DNA from: Ophiothrix spiculata
Taxonomy: Eukaryota > Echinodermata > Ophiuroidea > Amphilepidida > Ophiotrichidae
Strand: one strand, 5' to 3'
Length of the DNA: 24,047 nucleotides
NCBI GenBank assembly: GCA_000969725.1
Contig: JXSR01S074470.1
Under the pieces are notes generated by a model. The model was not told the DNA's origin. It searched no databases and saw only the letters and a program-made list of their open reading frames with translations. Shown piece by piece: positions 1 to 9,929 of this stretch (positions are counted from its first letter, which is position 1; every line of letters starts with the position of its first letter). The position numbers and the translations under genes are program-made.

Positions 1-112
1 TTTTAAAACTCATAGCGAGACCAATAAATATTGGGCGTAAATCATCCAATTTTATCATTATCATGTTTTGGATCCAATATTTTCCCACACTTGGACACCT
101 CAAAGCATGATA

Positions 113-425
113 ATGCGCAACATTGGTCAATTTTATGTAAGTTGCGCAACATTAGGCAACTTTGCGCAACTGTTTGGGCAATGTTGTGTAACTTTGTGCA
201 ACATTGCTCAACGCTTGACAAGTTTGCACAACATAACCTTGTGTAACATTGGGCAACTATGTGTAACTTTGTGCAACATAGCGCAACGCTTGGCAACTTT
301 GCGCAACATTGGGCAACTTTGTGTAACCTTGTATAACATTGAGCAACATTGGGCAACTTTTTGACATTTGCCCAACTTTAAGCAATGTTGAAAAACATTG
401 TCAATACTGTGCAACTTTGTCAATC
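113..425. repeat. Degenerate minisatellite of about 20 bp (CAACATTG / CAACTTTG)
   Basis: Imperfect alternation of GCAACATTGGGCAAC and TTTGTGTAAC-like half units of roughly 10-11 bp makes a 20-22 bp period over about 300 bp. The lack of stops in the unit opens long frames on both strands (42-356 minus, 68-364 plus, 208-423 minus). Their Cys/Asn/Leu-rich repeating peptides are artefacts of the repeat. Confidence 0.85.
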
Positions 426-567
426 CTCCCGAGTGTCATAGGGCCTTAGTCACTTCACACTCACTCTCACACCCACCACAAAAGAGTCATATATGCATGC
501 AATAAGAAGGCAAAAATCAAATAATGTATATCTAGCACACTTATTGCCTGAGGTAAGGCAATTCTTA

Positions 568-844
568 GGGCCAAACCATAGTCGGCCTCCAAACAAAATT
601 TTTCCTACCAAACATTTGGTCGTGACGTCGCCAAATATTTGCCATCGAATTTAAAGTATGAACGGGTAACATAATAGGTCCAATGTATATGGCAATTCAA
701 TAACACGTGCAATCTAGCGCGAAATTTTATTTGGTCTCAACTCGGTGTTGAAGTTATTTTGTTGGGAGTCACTCGTCATTTTGACGTCACGACCAACTGT
801 TTGGTAGGGAAAAATTTGTTTGGAGGCCGACTATGGTTTGGGCC
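568..844. mobile_element. MITE 1 with about 60-bp inverted repeats and TTA duplication (PIF/Harbinger-like)
   Basis: The left arm (568-629) begins GGGCCAAACCATAGTCGGCC and runs to gacgtc. The right arm (783-844) is its near-perfect reverse complement. TTA flanks both ends (565-567 and 845-847). A 3-bp TWA target site is typical of PIF/Harbinger elements. No coding capacity is visible inside. The superfamily call rests only on target-site length. Confidence 0.75.
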
Positions 845-847
845 TTA

Positions 848-1210
848 GAGTCAAAACATAGTCGGCCTCCAAACAAATGTTCGCTATCAAACATTTTGTC
901 GTGACGTCAAACTATGGGCGGCCATAGGTGTTCTTGGTTTTAGAATGGATATAGTAGAAATAAACGTGGTTTTAGAGACAATTCTTGATTTGGGTTACAT
1001 ATCAATTTTAAGTTTAGACAACACTATGGGTTTTACACATTCTTTGGGGTATTTAGACACTCTTTTCGTTGTAATAGACACCCTTATCAATTTTTAGACA
1101 CCTTTCTCTTGTTGACACCTTTTTGACACATATGGCCGCCCATAGTTTGAAGTCACGACAAAATGTTTGATAGCGAAAATTTTGTTTGGAGGCCGACTAT
1201 GAATTGACCC
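848..1210. mobile_element. MITE 2, abutting relative of MITE 1
   Basis: The arms at about 848-926 and 1131-1210 are reverse complements. They share the outer CATAGTCGGCCTCCAAACAA motif with MITE 1, then add their own ACTATGGGCGGCCATA segment. TTA at 845-847 (shared with MITE 1) and 1211-1213 flanks it. The centre holds several diverged TTTAGACACY repeats, and no protein is encoded. Confidence 0.75.
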
Positions 1211-1389
1211 TTACATCTTAAAACCGATAAAATCGAGAGCATGGTGTCACTATCATGCAAATATCACCGATCTTAACAATAAATTTTAAAAAATGCCTCC
1301 AATTAATTCTCTTGGTTTGTTTGTTTATTTGTTTGTTTGTCAATGCCCCAAATCAGAAAAGTTGAGAATTCATCTTTCTTGCTCATATT

Positions 1390-2030
1390 ATATACCCCTG
1401 ATAGCAGGTAGTTCACCGATGCCTCGTATCTACCACCGATAGAAGGTAGTTCATCAATGCCCCGTATCTACCACCCGATAGCAGGTAGTTCATCAATGCC
1501 TCGTACGCGTATCTACCACTGATAGCAGGTAGTTCATCAATGCCTCGTATCTACCACCCGATAGCAGGTAGTTCATCAATGCCTCGTATATCTACCACTG
1601 ATAGCAGGTAGTTCATCAATGCCTCGTATCTACCACTGATAGCATATAGTTCATCAATGCCTCGTATCTACCACCGATAGCAGGTAGTTCATCAATGCCT
1701 CGTATCTACCACTGATAGCAGGTAGTTCATCAATGCCTCGTATCTACCACTGATACAGTGATAGCAGGGAGTTCATCAATGCCTTGTATCTACCCCGATA
1801 GCAGGTAGTTCATCAATGCCTCATATCTACCACCGATAGCAGGTAGTAGTTCATCAATGCCTCGTATCTACCAATGATAGGAGGTAGTTCATAAATGCCT
1901 CGTATCTACCACCGATAGCACATAGTTCATCAATGCCTCGTATCTACAGCTATCTACCACCGATAGCACATAGTTCATCAATGCCTCGTATCTACCACAG
2001 ATAGCAGGTAGTTCATCAATGCCTCATATC
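1390..2030. repeat. Minisatellite of about 38 bp, roughly 16 copies
   Basis: The unit contains GATAGCAGGTAGTTCATCAA followed by TGCCTCGTATCTACCACT. Copies vary by small indels and by substitutions such as GATAGCACATAG. Each junction carries a CTACC...GGTAG inverted repeat, so every unit can form a small hairpin. The variable unit length breaks any long reading frame. Confidence 0.92.
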
Positions 2031-2719
2031 TGACACTCAGTACACAGATTATGGAACACATGGATGATAATCTGCGGTTTTCATTTGAAGCTATGTGTTT
2101 CAACAAAGACATACAGCCTTCAACACCATCATGTCTTATGGGGCTACGATAATAGATCCATCAACTAATGTAACCCTCATCCTCGAGGTACAAGGTAACA
2201 GGTTCAATACGTCGTCAATGATACCGATAGCCTCGATACTCCAGACGATACAGAGACATGAAGAAACAAATAGCTGGTATGGTTTTATTGTACTTTTGTG
2301 CATGCATCTTGTTACATAAAAAAACAAATCAAAGTGTTAAACCAAGGAAAAAAACATTTTACTGAAGAAAAAGTTCATTGTTTTTAAGTTCACCAGTGCA
2401 TTTTCTTTACATTGTTTTTATCATATGATTTGCCATATCTTTGTAGTTTTTACAGGAGACTAATTTAGAGTTAACAAATTCAACGGTCAGTATAGTAGTT
2501 TCCATTGTGTAAGATCATTGGATCGTTGGTTATGACACTGTTTATGATTCCCCCGCCTTTCAAACGCTCGCGGTTTTATTGATTTTGAAACACACATAGT
2601 ATCAGGGTCTGTGGTAGTTCTATTGAATTTTAATTAAGTTTATTATCCATATGTTCCAAAATCTGTGCTCAGTAGTTTTGGTTCCAATTTGATAATTTGA
2701 CAATTTCAGTCTATCTTCC
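2031..2719. other. Non-genic stretch after the minisatellite
   Basis: This is mostly AT-rich sequence. A short frame starting at ATG 2053 (MEHMDDNLRFSFEAMCFN, stopping after about 34 codons) and an overlapping frame at 2095-2319 are present. Neither resembles a family I know, and neither has convincing splice context. No transposon ends were seen. Confidence 0.4.
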
Positions 2720-3065
2720 AACTTGACCTTATATATCCTTTGACCCCGGTGACCTTTGACATCAACAGATTAAGGTTGTCAGCTCCAATCAGACTTCAAC
2801 TCTTCAATTGTGACAAATGTCATTTTCAGTCTTTCTTGACCTTATGACCTTTGACATCGGAATGTGACCTTTGACCTCATCAACAAATAAGGGTAACTAT
2901 GGATGCAAAAGTTACCTATGTGTCAGCAACAAATTAAGGTCACCATATTATATCCATAAACCAAATTTGGTTCCAATTGGACTAAACTTTTCAATTGCAA
3001 TATATTTGTCTTATAACCTGATCTTGTATGACCTTCAACCTTGGTATATGACCTTTGACCTCATG
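2720..3065. repeat. TGACCTTTGACC dispersed-repeat field
   Basis: Core TGACCTTTGAC occurs at 2750-2760, 2845-2855, 2865-2875 and 3049-3059. The last two extend to TGACCTTTGACCTCA. Looser versions lie between. The complement GGTCAAAGGTCA is a perfect DR1 nuclear-receptor element (HNF4/RXR type). The irregular spacing and surrounding partial copies look like an old dispersed repeat. Confidence 0.7.
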
Positions 3066-3349
3066 AATTTCCATGTTGCACCTATGACCCAAGTTTGGTC
3101 ACAATCCATCTAAGTATACAGAAGTTAATGGCATAAGTTAGCACTTTTCACAACAGACAACACATGATGAAACCACAGTCTCTGACACAATCCCTTCCTT
3201 GTTCAAAACAGGAAAAACAAATCATGTGTTAGGATTTTAAAAAATTGAGAACATACTAGTAGTCAACTGGAAGGTATGATACAGCAAGGATTTTAGATCA
3301 AAAAAATTTGATGACATTATTCCAGGTTTATTTTTTAGATGCATACTTC

Positions 3350-3790
3350 GTGACGATGGAAGTAAGGGGCCTGGCATTTTCTTCGAAAGGGGATGGGTCC
3401 CAAATATACTAGGGGGTCATAGATTTTTTGACATGCATATTGGGGGGGGGGGGGTCATAAACTTATTTCATAAAAAATAAGGGGGTCATAAAATAATATA
3501 TAAAAGTATGCTAGTGTAAAGAAAAAATGTCAATATTTCATGGTTGAGTATGCATGAAATTGCACCATTTTGTATCCTATTTCAAAAAATTTCCGGAGAT
3601 GAGGGGGCACATCCCCCCTCAGACTCCCCCTGCAACAATTGTCAGTACAGACTCCAAAGTCGCCCCATGAGATATTCAATGTAAAATGTCAATTTGATTC
3701 TCATTCCTTCAACATGTGTTGCAGGGGGGGGGGAGGGGTGTCAAAATGATGGGTCGTGTTGGTGGGGGTCATAAAATTTTCAGCTCTCTG
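3350..3790. repeat. G-run repeat with GGGGGTCATA motifs
   Basis: GGGGGTCATA recurs about five times (near 3413, 3443, 3481 and 3765). Uninterrupted G runs of 10 or more bases occur near 3431 and 3724. A GGGGGCACATCCCCCC inverted segment sits near 3604. No frame or transposon ends are recognisable. It is possibly a decayed dispersed repeat. Confidence 0.5.
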
Positions 3791-4209
3791 GCCCTTAAGG
3801 CTTGCAGCTTTCATTTTGTAAACAACAAAATAATAAATAAAACAAGGACTGACTATCCACTATTGTTCAAAGTTGTTTTATAAAGTTTATTGTTTTCCAA
3901 CAATTTGATACATACTTTATGTGCAACCATATGCAGTATATGTTACAATTGGATGTGAACCCACTTATAAATTCCATGGGTTACTAATATATAAATTTAT
4001 GTGATTTATACATATTTACAATGAAACAGTTAACATTCATGGCATTTATTTTTGTCATTTTACTATGAAATAATTAATACATCTATATGGCAATTTCATG
4101 ATAATATTTGTTCAAATACCTTCTTTCTGTCAACAATGCTCTATGCTGCATGAGGTTACAATATTTTTTGGGTAAAATTGACACTCTTGAAAGGAATCAT
4201 TGCATTTAA

Positions 4210-4702
4210 CACTTAAGTGACCAAGGGGGGGGGGGGTCCTACCACAAGTTTTTCGCGCGTAGAAAAATTCAAATCGATCCAGTCATTTTCGTGCTAATTA
4301 GCATAAAGTGATTTTTCGAGGGCGCTGTTCAAATTTGTTTTGCCCATAAAATCAAAATCGAATAACTTTTTTCTAATTTTATTTTTGAAATGTAATTGTA
4401 CTCGCAATGTTCAAATTTGAGCAAAATTTCATGCGAAAATTCCTTCGGGAACACGGTTTTTGAAATTTTGGTGAACATTTTTTGACGCGACACAAATAAA
4501 TGTTTTTTCGGCCGCCATTTTGAAACGGTACATCCGATTTTCAAATTGTTTTCTGCATTTTGGTCCTTATTACATGCTTTATCATTGACCAGACTTTCAA
4601 CGTAAAATTCATACTAGAAGGGTGTTTTTTTAAGGGATGGTCCCTAGGAACCCCCCCCCCCTTGGGCACCACCGGATGGGAAATACCTTGGTCACTTAAG
4701 TG
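4210..4702. mobile_element. piggyBac-like MITE (TTAA-flanked, 493 bp)
   Basis: Perfect terminal inverted repeats of 17 bp read CACTTAAGTGACCAAGG at 4210-4226 and its complement at 4686-4702. Each is bounded by TTAA (4206-4209 and 4703-4706). TTAA target duplication with CA-starting ends is the hallmark of piggyBac transposition. A 12-G run follows the left repeat. The right side has a second CCAAGG-plus-G-run copy (on the complement) about 30 bp inward. The interior is non-coding; the 71-codon minus frame at 4329-4544 is not recognised. Confidence 0.8.
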
Positions 4703-4710
4703 TTAATGGT

Positions 4711-5266
4711 ATACTTGAAAGTATAATTTTATGGTATAAAAAAATTGACTGCTTTTATGTTCATGGCTACAAATATTTCTCAACAGTGATCTAAAACCAT
4801 GCCAATGCTCCAAGACATAGCTTAAGGACAATAGCCATGATTTTGAGATCAACAATGGGAAATAATTTAACCATACCCCAAACATAAAGAATGTAGTCAT
4901 TATTTGTTTTATATATAAAATATACAGATTTTGTGTAATTTCAGCATTTGTAATCTAACTTTTTATTGGCATTTCAGAAAGATGTACAACCATATCTCTG
5001 TGCCCACTCTCTGTCAAGAAAGACCTGAAAACCCCGAATTTTACTAGCCACATAACTAATGACAGTATACAAGGCATGGGATCATTTTATATAAAAATAA
5101 GATGATACAAACTGAAGCATAAATGGATACTACAGTGTAACCGGCTTACAATAATAGTGCATTGTATGAGTATTTACCTAAGCAAAACACAAAACATATC
5201 TAAGCTGTCAGATATTTGAATTGTGGATAATTACACATGTACGATGACTAACTAATTAAAAATGTA
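4711..5266. other. AT-rich non-genic DNA
   Basis: No supported gene or element was seen. The 65-codon minus frame at 4703-4900 overlaps the end of the piggyBac-like MITE and looks accidental. Confidence 0.4.
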
Positions 5267-5268
5267 TA

Positions 5269-5707
5269 TGTGACCCGTCATATCGAAAGGTACCTTAAGG
5301 TCGGCATAGTAAATGACAAGATATGGGCCATTGAAGCTGAGCATACTCAAAAATCACGTCCGAGGTCAAATTTCATCAGAACCTTTACCTTTGAAGTGTA
5401 TTCTATCATATTAATATCATATTAATCAGGTTCCATCATCCAAAACATAAGACAAATGTTTTAAAAACCAAGATAAAAACCCTTTCTCCATTCAAGTTTT
5501 ACCAGTACAGAAACTTTCAACTTGATCTTCTCTGAACTATAATTTTCTGAATCAGCTCGATGCCTTTTACCAATTTTGATGTAACTTTGCAATCGAACAT
5601 CCAATACCCAAAAGCAAGGTGTCATTTTAAAGCTCAACACATAATCTTTCAGATGAGACAAAAAAAATAAATTTTCATTTGGGACCCTTTCGATATGACA
5701 GGTCACA
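5269..5707. mobile_element. MITE with TGTGACC...GTCATATCGAAAGG ends and TA flanks
   Basis: The left end TGTGACCCGTCATATCGAAA (from 5269) and the complement of the right end (to 5707) agree over about 22 bases with one mismatch. TA flanks both ends, as expected of Tc1/mariner-type insertion. The 81-codon minus frame at 5461-5706 runs into the terminal repeat and is not judged a gene. Confidence 0.7.
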
Positions 5708-6337
5708 TATTAGGGTATCATACGTGTACAATTTGAAACCATAAGGAAAAAGCATAGAGAGTCAACAAGGTATTCTAGTAATTCTACAACATATGAATGT
5801 ATACATTTGAAGGAAGCCCAGTCTTTAAGGTTTGAAGTTTGAACTCTACAAGAATAAATAATTATTTTTGAAATATAAATGTGGTAACACTCCTCCAAAT
5901 CAAAGTTTGGTACCACGATCCCGTCCAGGCTATATAACATTAGTTCAGAACTCGTTCTTTAACAATGATTTTTTAGTAAGTCTAGCTTGATCAATTTGGT
6001 CAATAAATACAAATGCATTGTGTTTGAGTTAAGTCAAAAAATACAACATCAAAAATGATCCCTAATACAGAACACCTAGTAAAGAAATTTTGCTAAAATA
6101 TACCTTATCAAAACCATGTACACACAAAAAAAATCAAAGATGAGTTGTATCAAACAAAATAAATGGATGAAATGATTACAAATGATAGGACATATAAATT
6201 ACAGAATTTTAAGCGTACCAGTACGTGCTAGTTTCCAAGTTGGTAAGTGCGCAAATGCAATACGCATGTGCATATACTCTGAGTAGAGTTTTGAAGCTAA
6301 AAAATTGCCATATTTTAATATTTTTCTGGAAAATTAG
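5708..6337. other. AT-rich non-genic DNA
   Basis: No coding signature, RNA gene or clear repeat was seen. A short minus frame at 5710-5940 has no recognisable motif. Confidence 0.4.
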
Positions 6338-6640
6338 TTCGGTGACCCCCAATTTTTATTGTTTTATTTGAAAGAACATACTTGTGCGGAACTTTTGTAA
6401 AAAAATTGACAAAAATTTTCGGGCGAATTTTTTGAATCAACACTAAATAATGTCACTTTTGCCACATTTCCCATTGCCCCTGTACTAATTTTTTCCAAAA
6501 AACCTCCAAAATCCTGTTTTTAAACCAACTCTCATGCAAAAACGAGTCCGGTGACCCCCAATTTTTATTTTAAAAATCGGTTCTACATCTATAAAATATC
6601 ATTCATGCCGATTTTTACTAGAAATTTTCGGGCAGATCTA
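6338..6640. repeat. Two direct copies of a GGTGACCCCCAATTTTTATT repeat
   Basis: Copy 1 (about 6340-6425) and copy 2 (about 6549-6634) both begin GGTGACCCCCAATTTTTATT. Both end with AAATTTTCGGGC after about 85-90 bp. The middle parts have diverged. The origin is unknown. Confidence 0.6.
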
Positions 6641-7093
6641 TCATGGACCAGACACCTTAACTGCTATACATCAGAGGTAACACATCAAAATTCCATACAG
6701 TCAACCATGCACTAAGCATTTGTCTAGAATCTAGATACTGAGTGGATACTAGTCCAAGGAAATTTATAAAGTGGACTTGGTACTCATTTTGATCGCCGTG
6801 TAAACTCTATGGTATGGTGGCCATCTTGGATTGTTGCATAATGGAGGGCGAGATATTGCACCTCTAGCATTTTAAGGATCCACATGCCATACCTGAGACT
6901 CTTCGAAACAGAAACCGCAGGCCTCTTCTGGAACAATAACTCTGTTCTATAGGCAACAAAATGGAGGCAAGTACAGGTTCCCCTTTTCAAATTCCACTAA
7001 CATTGGCTGTATGGGAACAATACATCTTTCACTGTGTGTGATGGTATTTATATTATCTCACAAATTTAAGGCAGTTAATATTTGTTTTATACA

Positions 7094-8051
7094 GGGTGTC
7101 CCAGAAAAACCCTTACAATCTTTGCGTGTAATTTTCTAGGGTTTAACGGATAGTTAGAAAGTATCAGTGGTGGTAGGACGATCCCTTTAATTGCCTGTTT
7201 ACCGGACTGTTTACTCAGATTTGATGCGTAGTCATCCGTGGTATCGCCCGTATTATTTCAATGCGTAAATGAAAAGAAAAGTAGTTCTTTACAATAATCA
7301 CAATATCTTTTTAGTTTTCTGAGGTTGAAGTCCCAACCTCAACGGTTTTGAAATCTGCACATGTTTATACACTAAGTAAGGGCATAAAATGAAATTTTTG
7401 AGCGTTAGTTAAAATTCAAGTTTTTTGAATGGGAGTTTCAAAATCTGCTGACGTCATGTCCTACCCCCCCTGGAAAGTATGTAAAGATTGTATTTTATAG
7501 CCCATGAATTGAACTTTTAGATACCGTTTGCTTCATTTCAATCGGTAGTGTACAACAAAAGTTATGTTTTATATTTGGATGGATTTATGTCTGGTCCAAT
7601 TTCATGATTATTGGCCATAAAGTAGGGGTGTTTCTGAATGGAATAAAAATGGGTCACCTTGGAAAATTTATCATATCTGTCTTATTTTTACATCATATTT
7701 GTTCATTTCTTCAGCACAGATAAAAGAAAGCATGCACATAATAAATTAATAAACATTGTTACGGTTGAGGGGATAGGTCAATGACAATACTCAATAGAAC
7801 TTCATTAAAGGGGAACTTGCAAAATCGTAAATTGGACCACAAAATTTTACATCCAAATATTTGACAAAGCATAACTTTTGATGTACACAACCGATTGAAA
7901 TGAATCAAATGGTATCTAAAAGTTCAATTAATTGGCTATAAAATGCAAGCTTTACGTACTTTCTAACTATCCGTTAAACCCTAGAAAATTACACGCATTT
8001 GTATTAAAATTGTATTGTATAGATTGTAAGGTTTATTCTGGGACACCCTGT
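7094..8051. mobile_element. Mariner-like foldback element (non-autonomous)
   Basis: The ends read CAGGGTGTCCCAGAA and its complement, each abutting TA. This is a typical Tc1/mariner terminus and target site. The two halves remain complementary for roughly 280 bp each. Examples are ggtttaacggatagttagaaagta on the left (reverse complement on the right) and the segments around 7505-7600 and 7830-7935. The left arm is interrupted by the hAT-like insertion at 7165-7472 and lacks about 20-25 bp present in the right arm. No transposase frame was found. Confidence 0.82.
7165..7472. mobile_element. hAT-like MITE nested in the mariner-like foldback (308 bp)
   Basis: It is flanked by an exact 8-bp duplication GAAAGTAT (7157-7164 and 7473-7480). 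The ends are CAGTGGTGGTAGGAC and, on the complement, CAGGGGGGGTAGGAC (13 of 15 identical). An 8-bp duplication with CAG-starting ends is characteristic of hAT elements. The opposite arm of the host foldback (about 7955-7985) shows the uninterrupted site. Confidence 0.85.
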
Positions 8052-8274
8052 ATCACTCATAAATTGTTTAACCTCAAAAATATTGATTGTTTCACTATGA
8101 TCCAACAGTGGTTAAGCTGACCTTAAAAAAATGTTGAGTCCACGACTTGGAGCATGTATAGTGCAGTGCAGTGATAGTTTCTACCATCACACTGAGGGTG
8201 TAATAGTATACAAATATTGACTGCTTATGATAATAGTACACAAATATGGACTGCTCATGAGGTCAATAGTAAAG

Positions 8275-8705
8275 ACTATTGCCCCAAAGTGATTTTGAAA
8301 CTAAACTATTTCAGTCGAGGGAAATAGTATGATAGTCTCAAGATCACCGAGGGGAAATAAATTTTATCATTCCCAGAATAAAAGAGCAGTTAATATTTGT
8401 TTTATATACCAATTTTGTTTTGAAAAAGCAAATGTAAAAGACTATTGACTGGCTCAAATCGTGCCAATCGGTATATAATAATAACTATTGCCCCGAAGTG
8501 ATCTTGAGACTATATACTATTTCCCAAAACCCAAGATTAAGGGAAATAGTATGATAGTCTCAAGATCATTGAGGGGAAATAGTTTTTACTTTTACCAGAA
8601 TGATGAAGCAGTCAATATTTGTTTTAATTACCGATTTTGTTTAGAGAGGGCAATATCAAGTTACTATTGACCGGCTAAAATCATGTCAATCGGTATATAA
8701 TAAAA
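8275..8705. repeat. Tandem duplication of a roughly 210-220 bp unit
   Basis: Copy 1 (8275-8483) and copy 2 (8484-8705) share the start ACTATTGCCCC, the segment GGGAAATAGTATGATAGTCT, TTAATATTTGTTTTA-like sequence, and the end CAATCGGTATATAATA. Copy 2 keeps a far better hairpin. A partial third relative (AATAGTACACAAATATGGACTG-type sequence) precedes them at about 8200-8270. The 60-codon frame at 8488-8670 lies within copy 2 and is not judged real. Confidence 0.8.
8491..8576. repeat. Strong hairpin, about 35-bp arms with 15-nt loop
   Basis: The left arm 8491-8525 (CCCC...GATCTTGAGACTAT...ACTATTTCCC) pairs with 8541-8576. About 31 of 35 positions match, with one bulge and a short mismatch near the base. 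It resembles a small-RNA hairpin in size, but it sits inside a repeat unit. Confidence 0.7.
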
Positions 8706-9131
8706 ACTATCAATAAACCAACGAAATAACTAGAATTTATGAAGGAGTGATATAATACTTTGTTTACTTCAATGTTGACTTATGGAATTTAGATGTGTAG
8801 CTGCACCTTGACTTTTTTGGAACTAACTTTTGCTAAAACCAGTTCCAAGAAAAACTAAAAGACCATCAAAATAAACAATATAACCCACTAATAAAGTTGA
8901 GAATAATCAGAGAGAATTAACAGTTCAATACTGACGATAGAAATACAAGCTAAACATTATAACATGTTGGGTCTAGGTGAACAAAAAAAATACTGATTAC
9001 ATGGAACAATATTGGTATTCATCATTTATCTTACTATTTACATAAATGGTATCATCTATACAATAAATAAACAAAATACACATGTACAATTATGTTGGCT
9101 CTATAATTATATACAATAACTCATATTTAAC
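8706..9131. other. AT-rich non-genic DNA
   Basis: No supported gene, RNA gene or transposon end was found in this interval. Confidence 0.4.
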
Positions 9132-9638
9132 TAAAGGACAGACTCATTTTATCTATTTGCGGTGCAGTTGCGATGCGTTTTGCACTGTATGGGTACTGGT
9201 AATTGTATAATTTAAAGCATATAATTGAATAGGATCAGGTGTAAGCTGAGATTCAATTTTGACCGTCCATTTACAATGCGATTTCGCATGCGATGTGTTT
9301 TGAATCGATATAATGGTTTTTAGCGAGAGTGATTCCTTTTATTCGGTCCGTTTGCGGTGCGCCTATCCAGAAACCCATGCGTTTACTTGAATCAGTCCCT
9401 GGAGCGATTCATCCGTTTTAAATGCGTTTTGGTCATGCGGAAACTTTTCAATAAGAGAAGATGCTGAAATGAAACCGCGGCATTAAAAATGAACGGACAA
9501 AATTGAATCTTAGCTTCCAACCTGATACCATTCATCTCCATACAATCGTGTGCTTTAAATTATACCACTACCAGTACCCTTACCGTGCAAAACGCACCGC
9601 AACCGCGCCACAAACGGATAAAAGGAATCTGGCCTTAA
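9132..9638. mobile_element. Foldback element with about 150-bp arms
   Basis: The left arm (about 9132-9280) and right arm (about 9488-9638) are reverse complements with scattered differences. Shared landmarks are TTGCGRTGCGTTTTGCAC, GGGTACTGGTA, TATAATTTAAAGCA and GATTCAATTTTG. The centre repeats the CCTTTTAT...GTTTGCGGTGCG motif found in the arms. Arms are rich in GCG/TGCG, unlike the AT-rich surroundings. No coding capacity was seen. Confidence 0.75.
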
Positions 9639-9929
9639 AACCCACCATAACTTTAATAATGTAAACAACAAATGCATACTGCAAAGCCAACTAGCATTGT
9701 ATTGAACTCCACATGTTGTTTTCATTGTCAAAGATACCGTAGCTTTTAGGTTAATTACATTTGTTCTTTACCCATCGGGTTACCCATAAAGCATCAAAAT
9801 GTGCAAATCAATCCCTGCGATAAGCACCTCAAAGTAGTTTACAACTTAATATAAGCAGTATAAAACAGAATTCAAATTTTACATTTTTAAAGATAATTGA
9901 ATCTTTTTTGCTCCTAAGTCTGCAAGTAT

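Noticed and set aside
42-423. Open frames of 71-104 codons on both strands with Cys-rich peptides
   Set aside because: They are produced by a short tandem repeat that lacks stops; the peptides repeat the unit and appear on both strands at once.
1390-2030. CRISPR-like array
   Set aside because: Units are contiguous with no unique spacers, vary by indels, and the genome is clearly eukaryotic; this is a minisatellite.
4329-4544. Remnant piggyBac transposase in the 71-codon minus frame
   Set aside because: No recognisable transposase motif; a frame of this length is expected by chance in AT-rich DNA.
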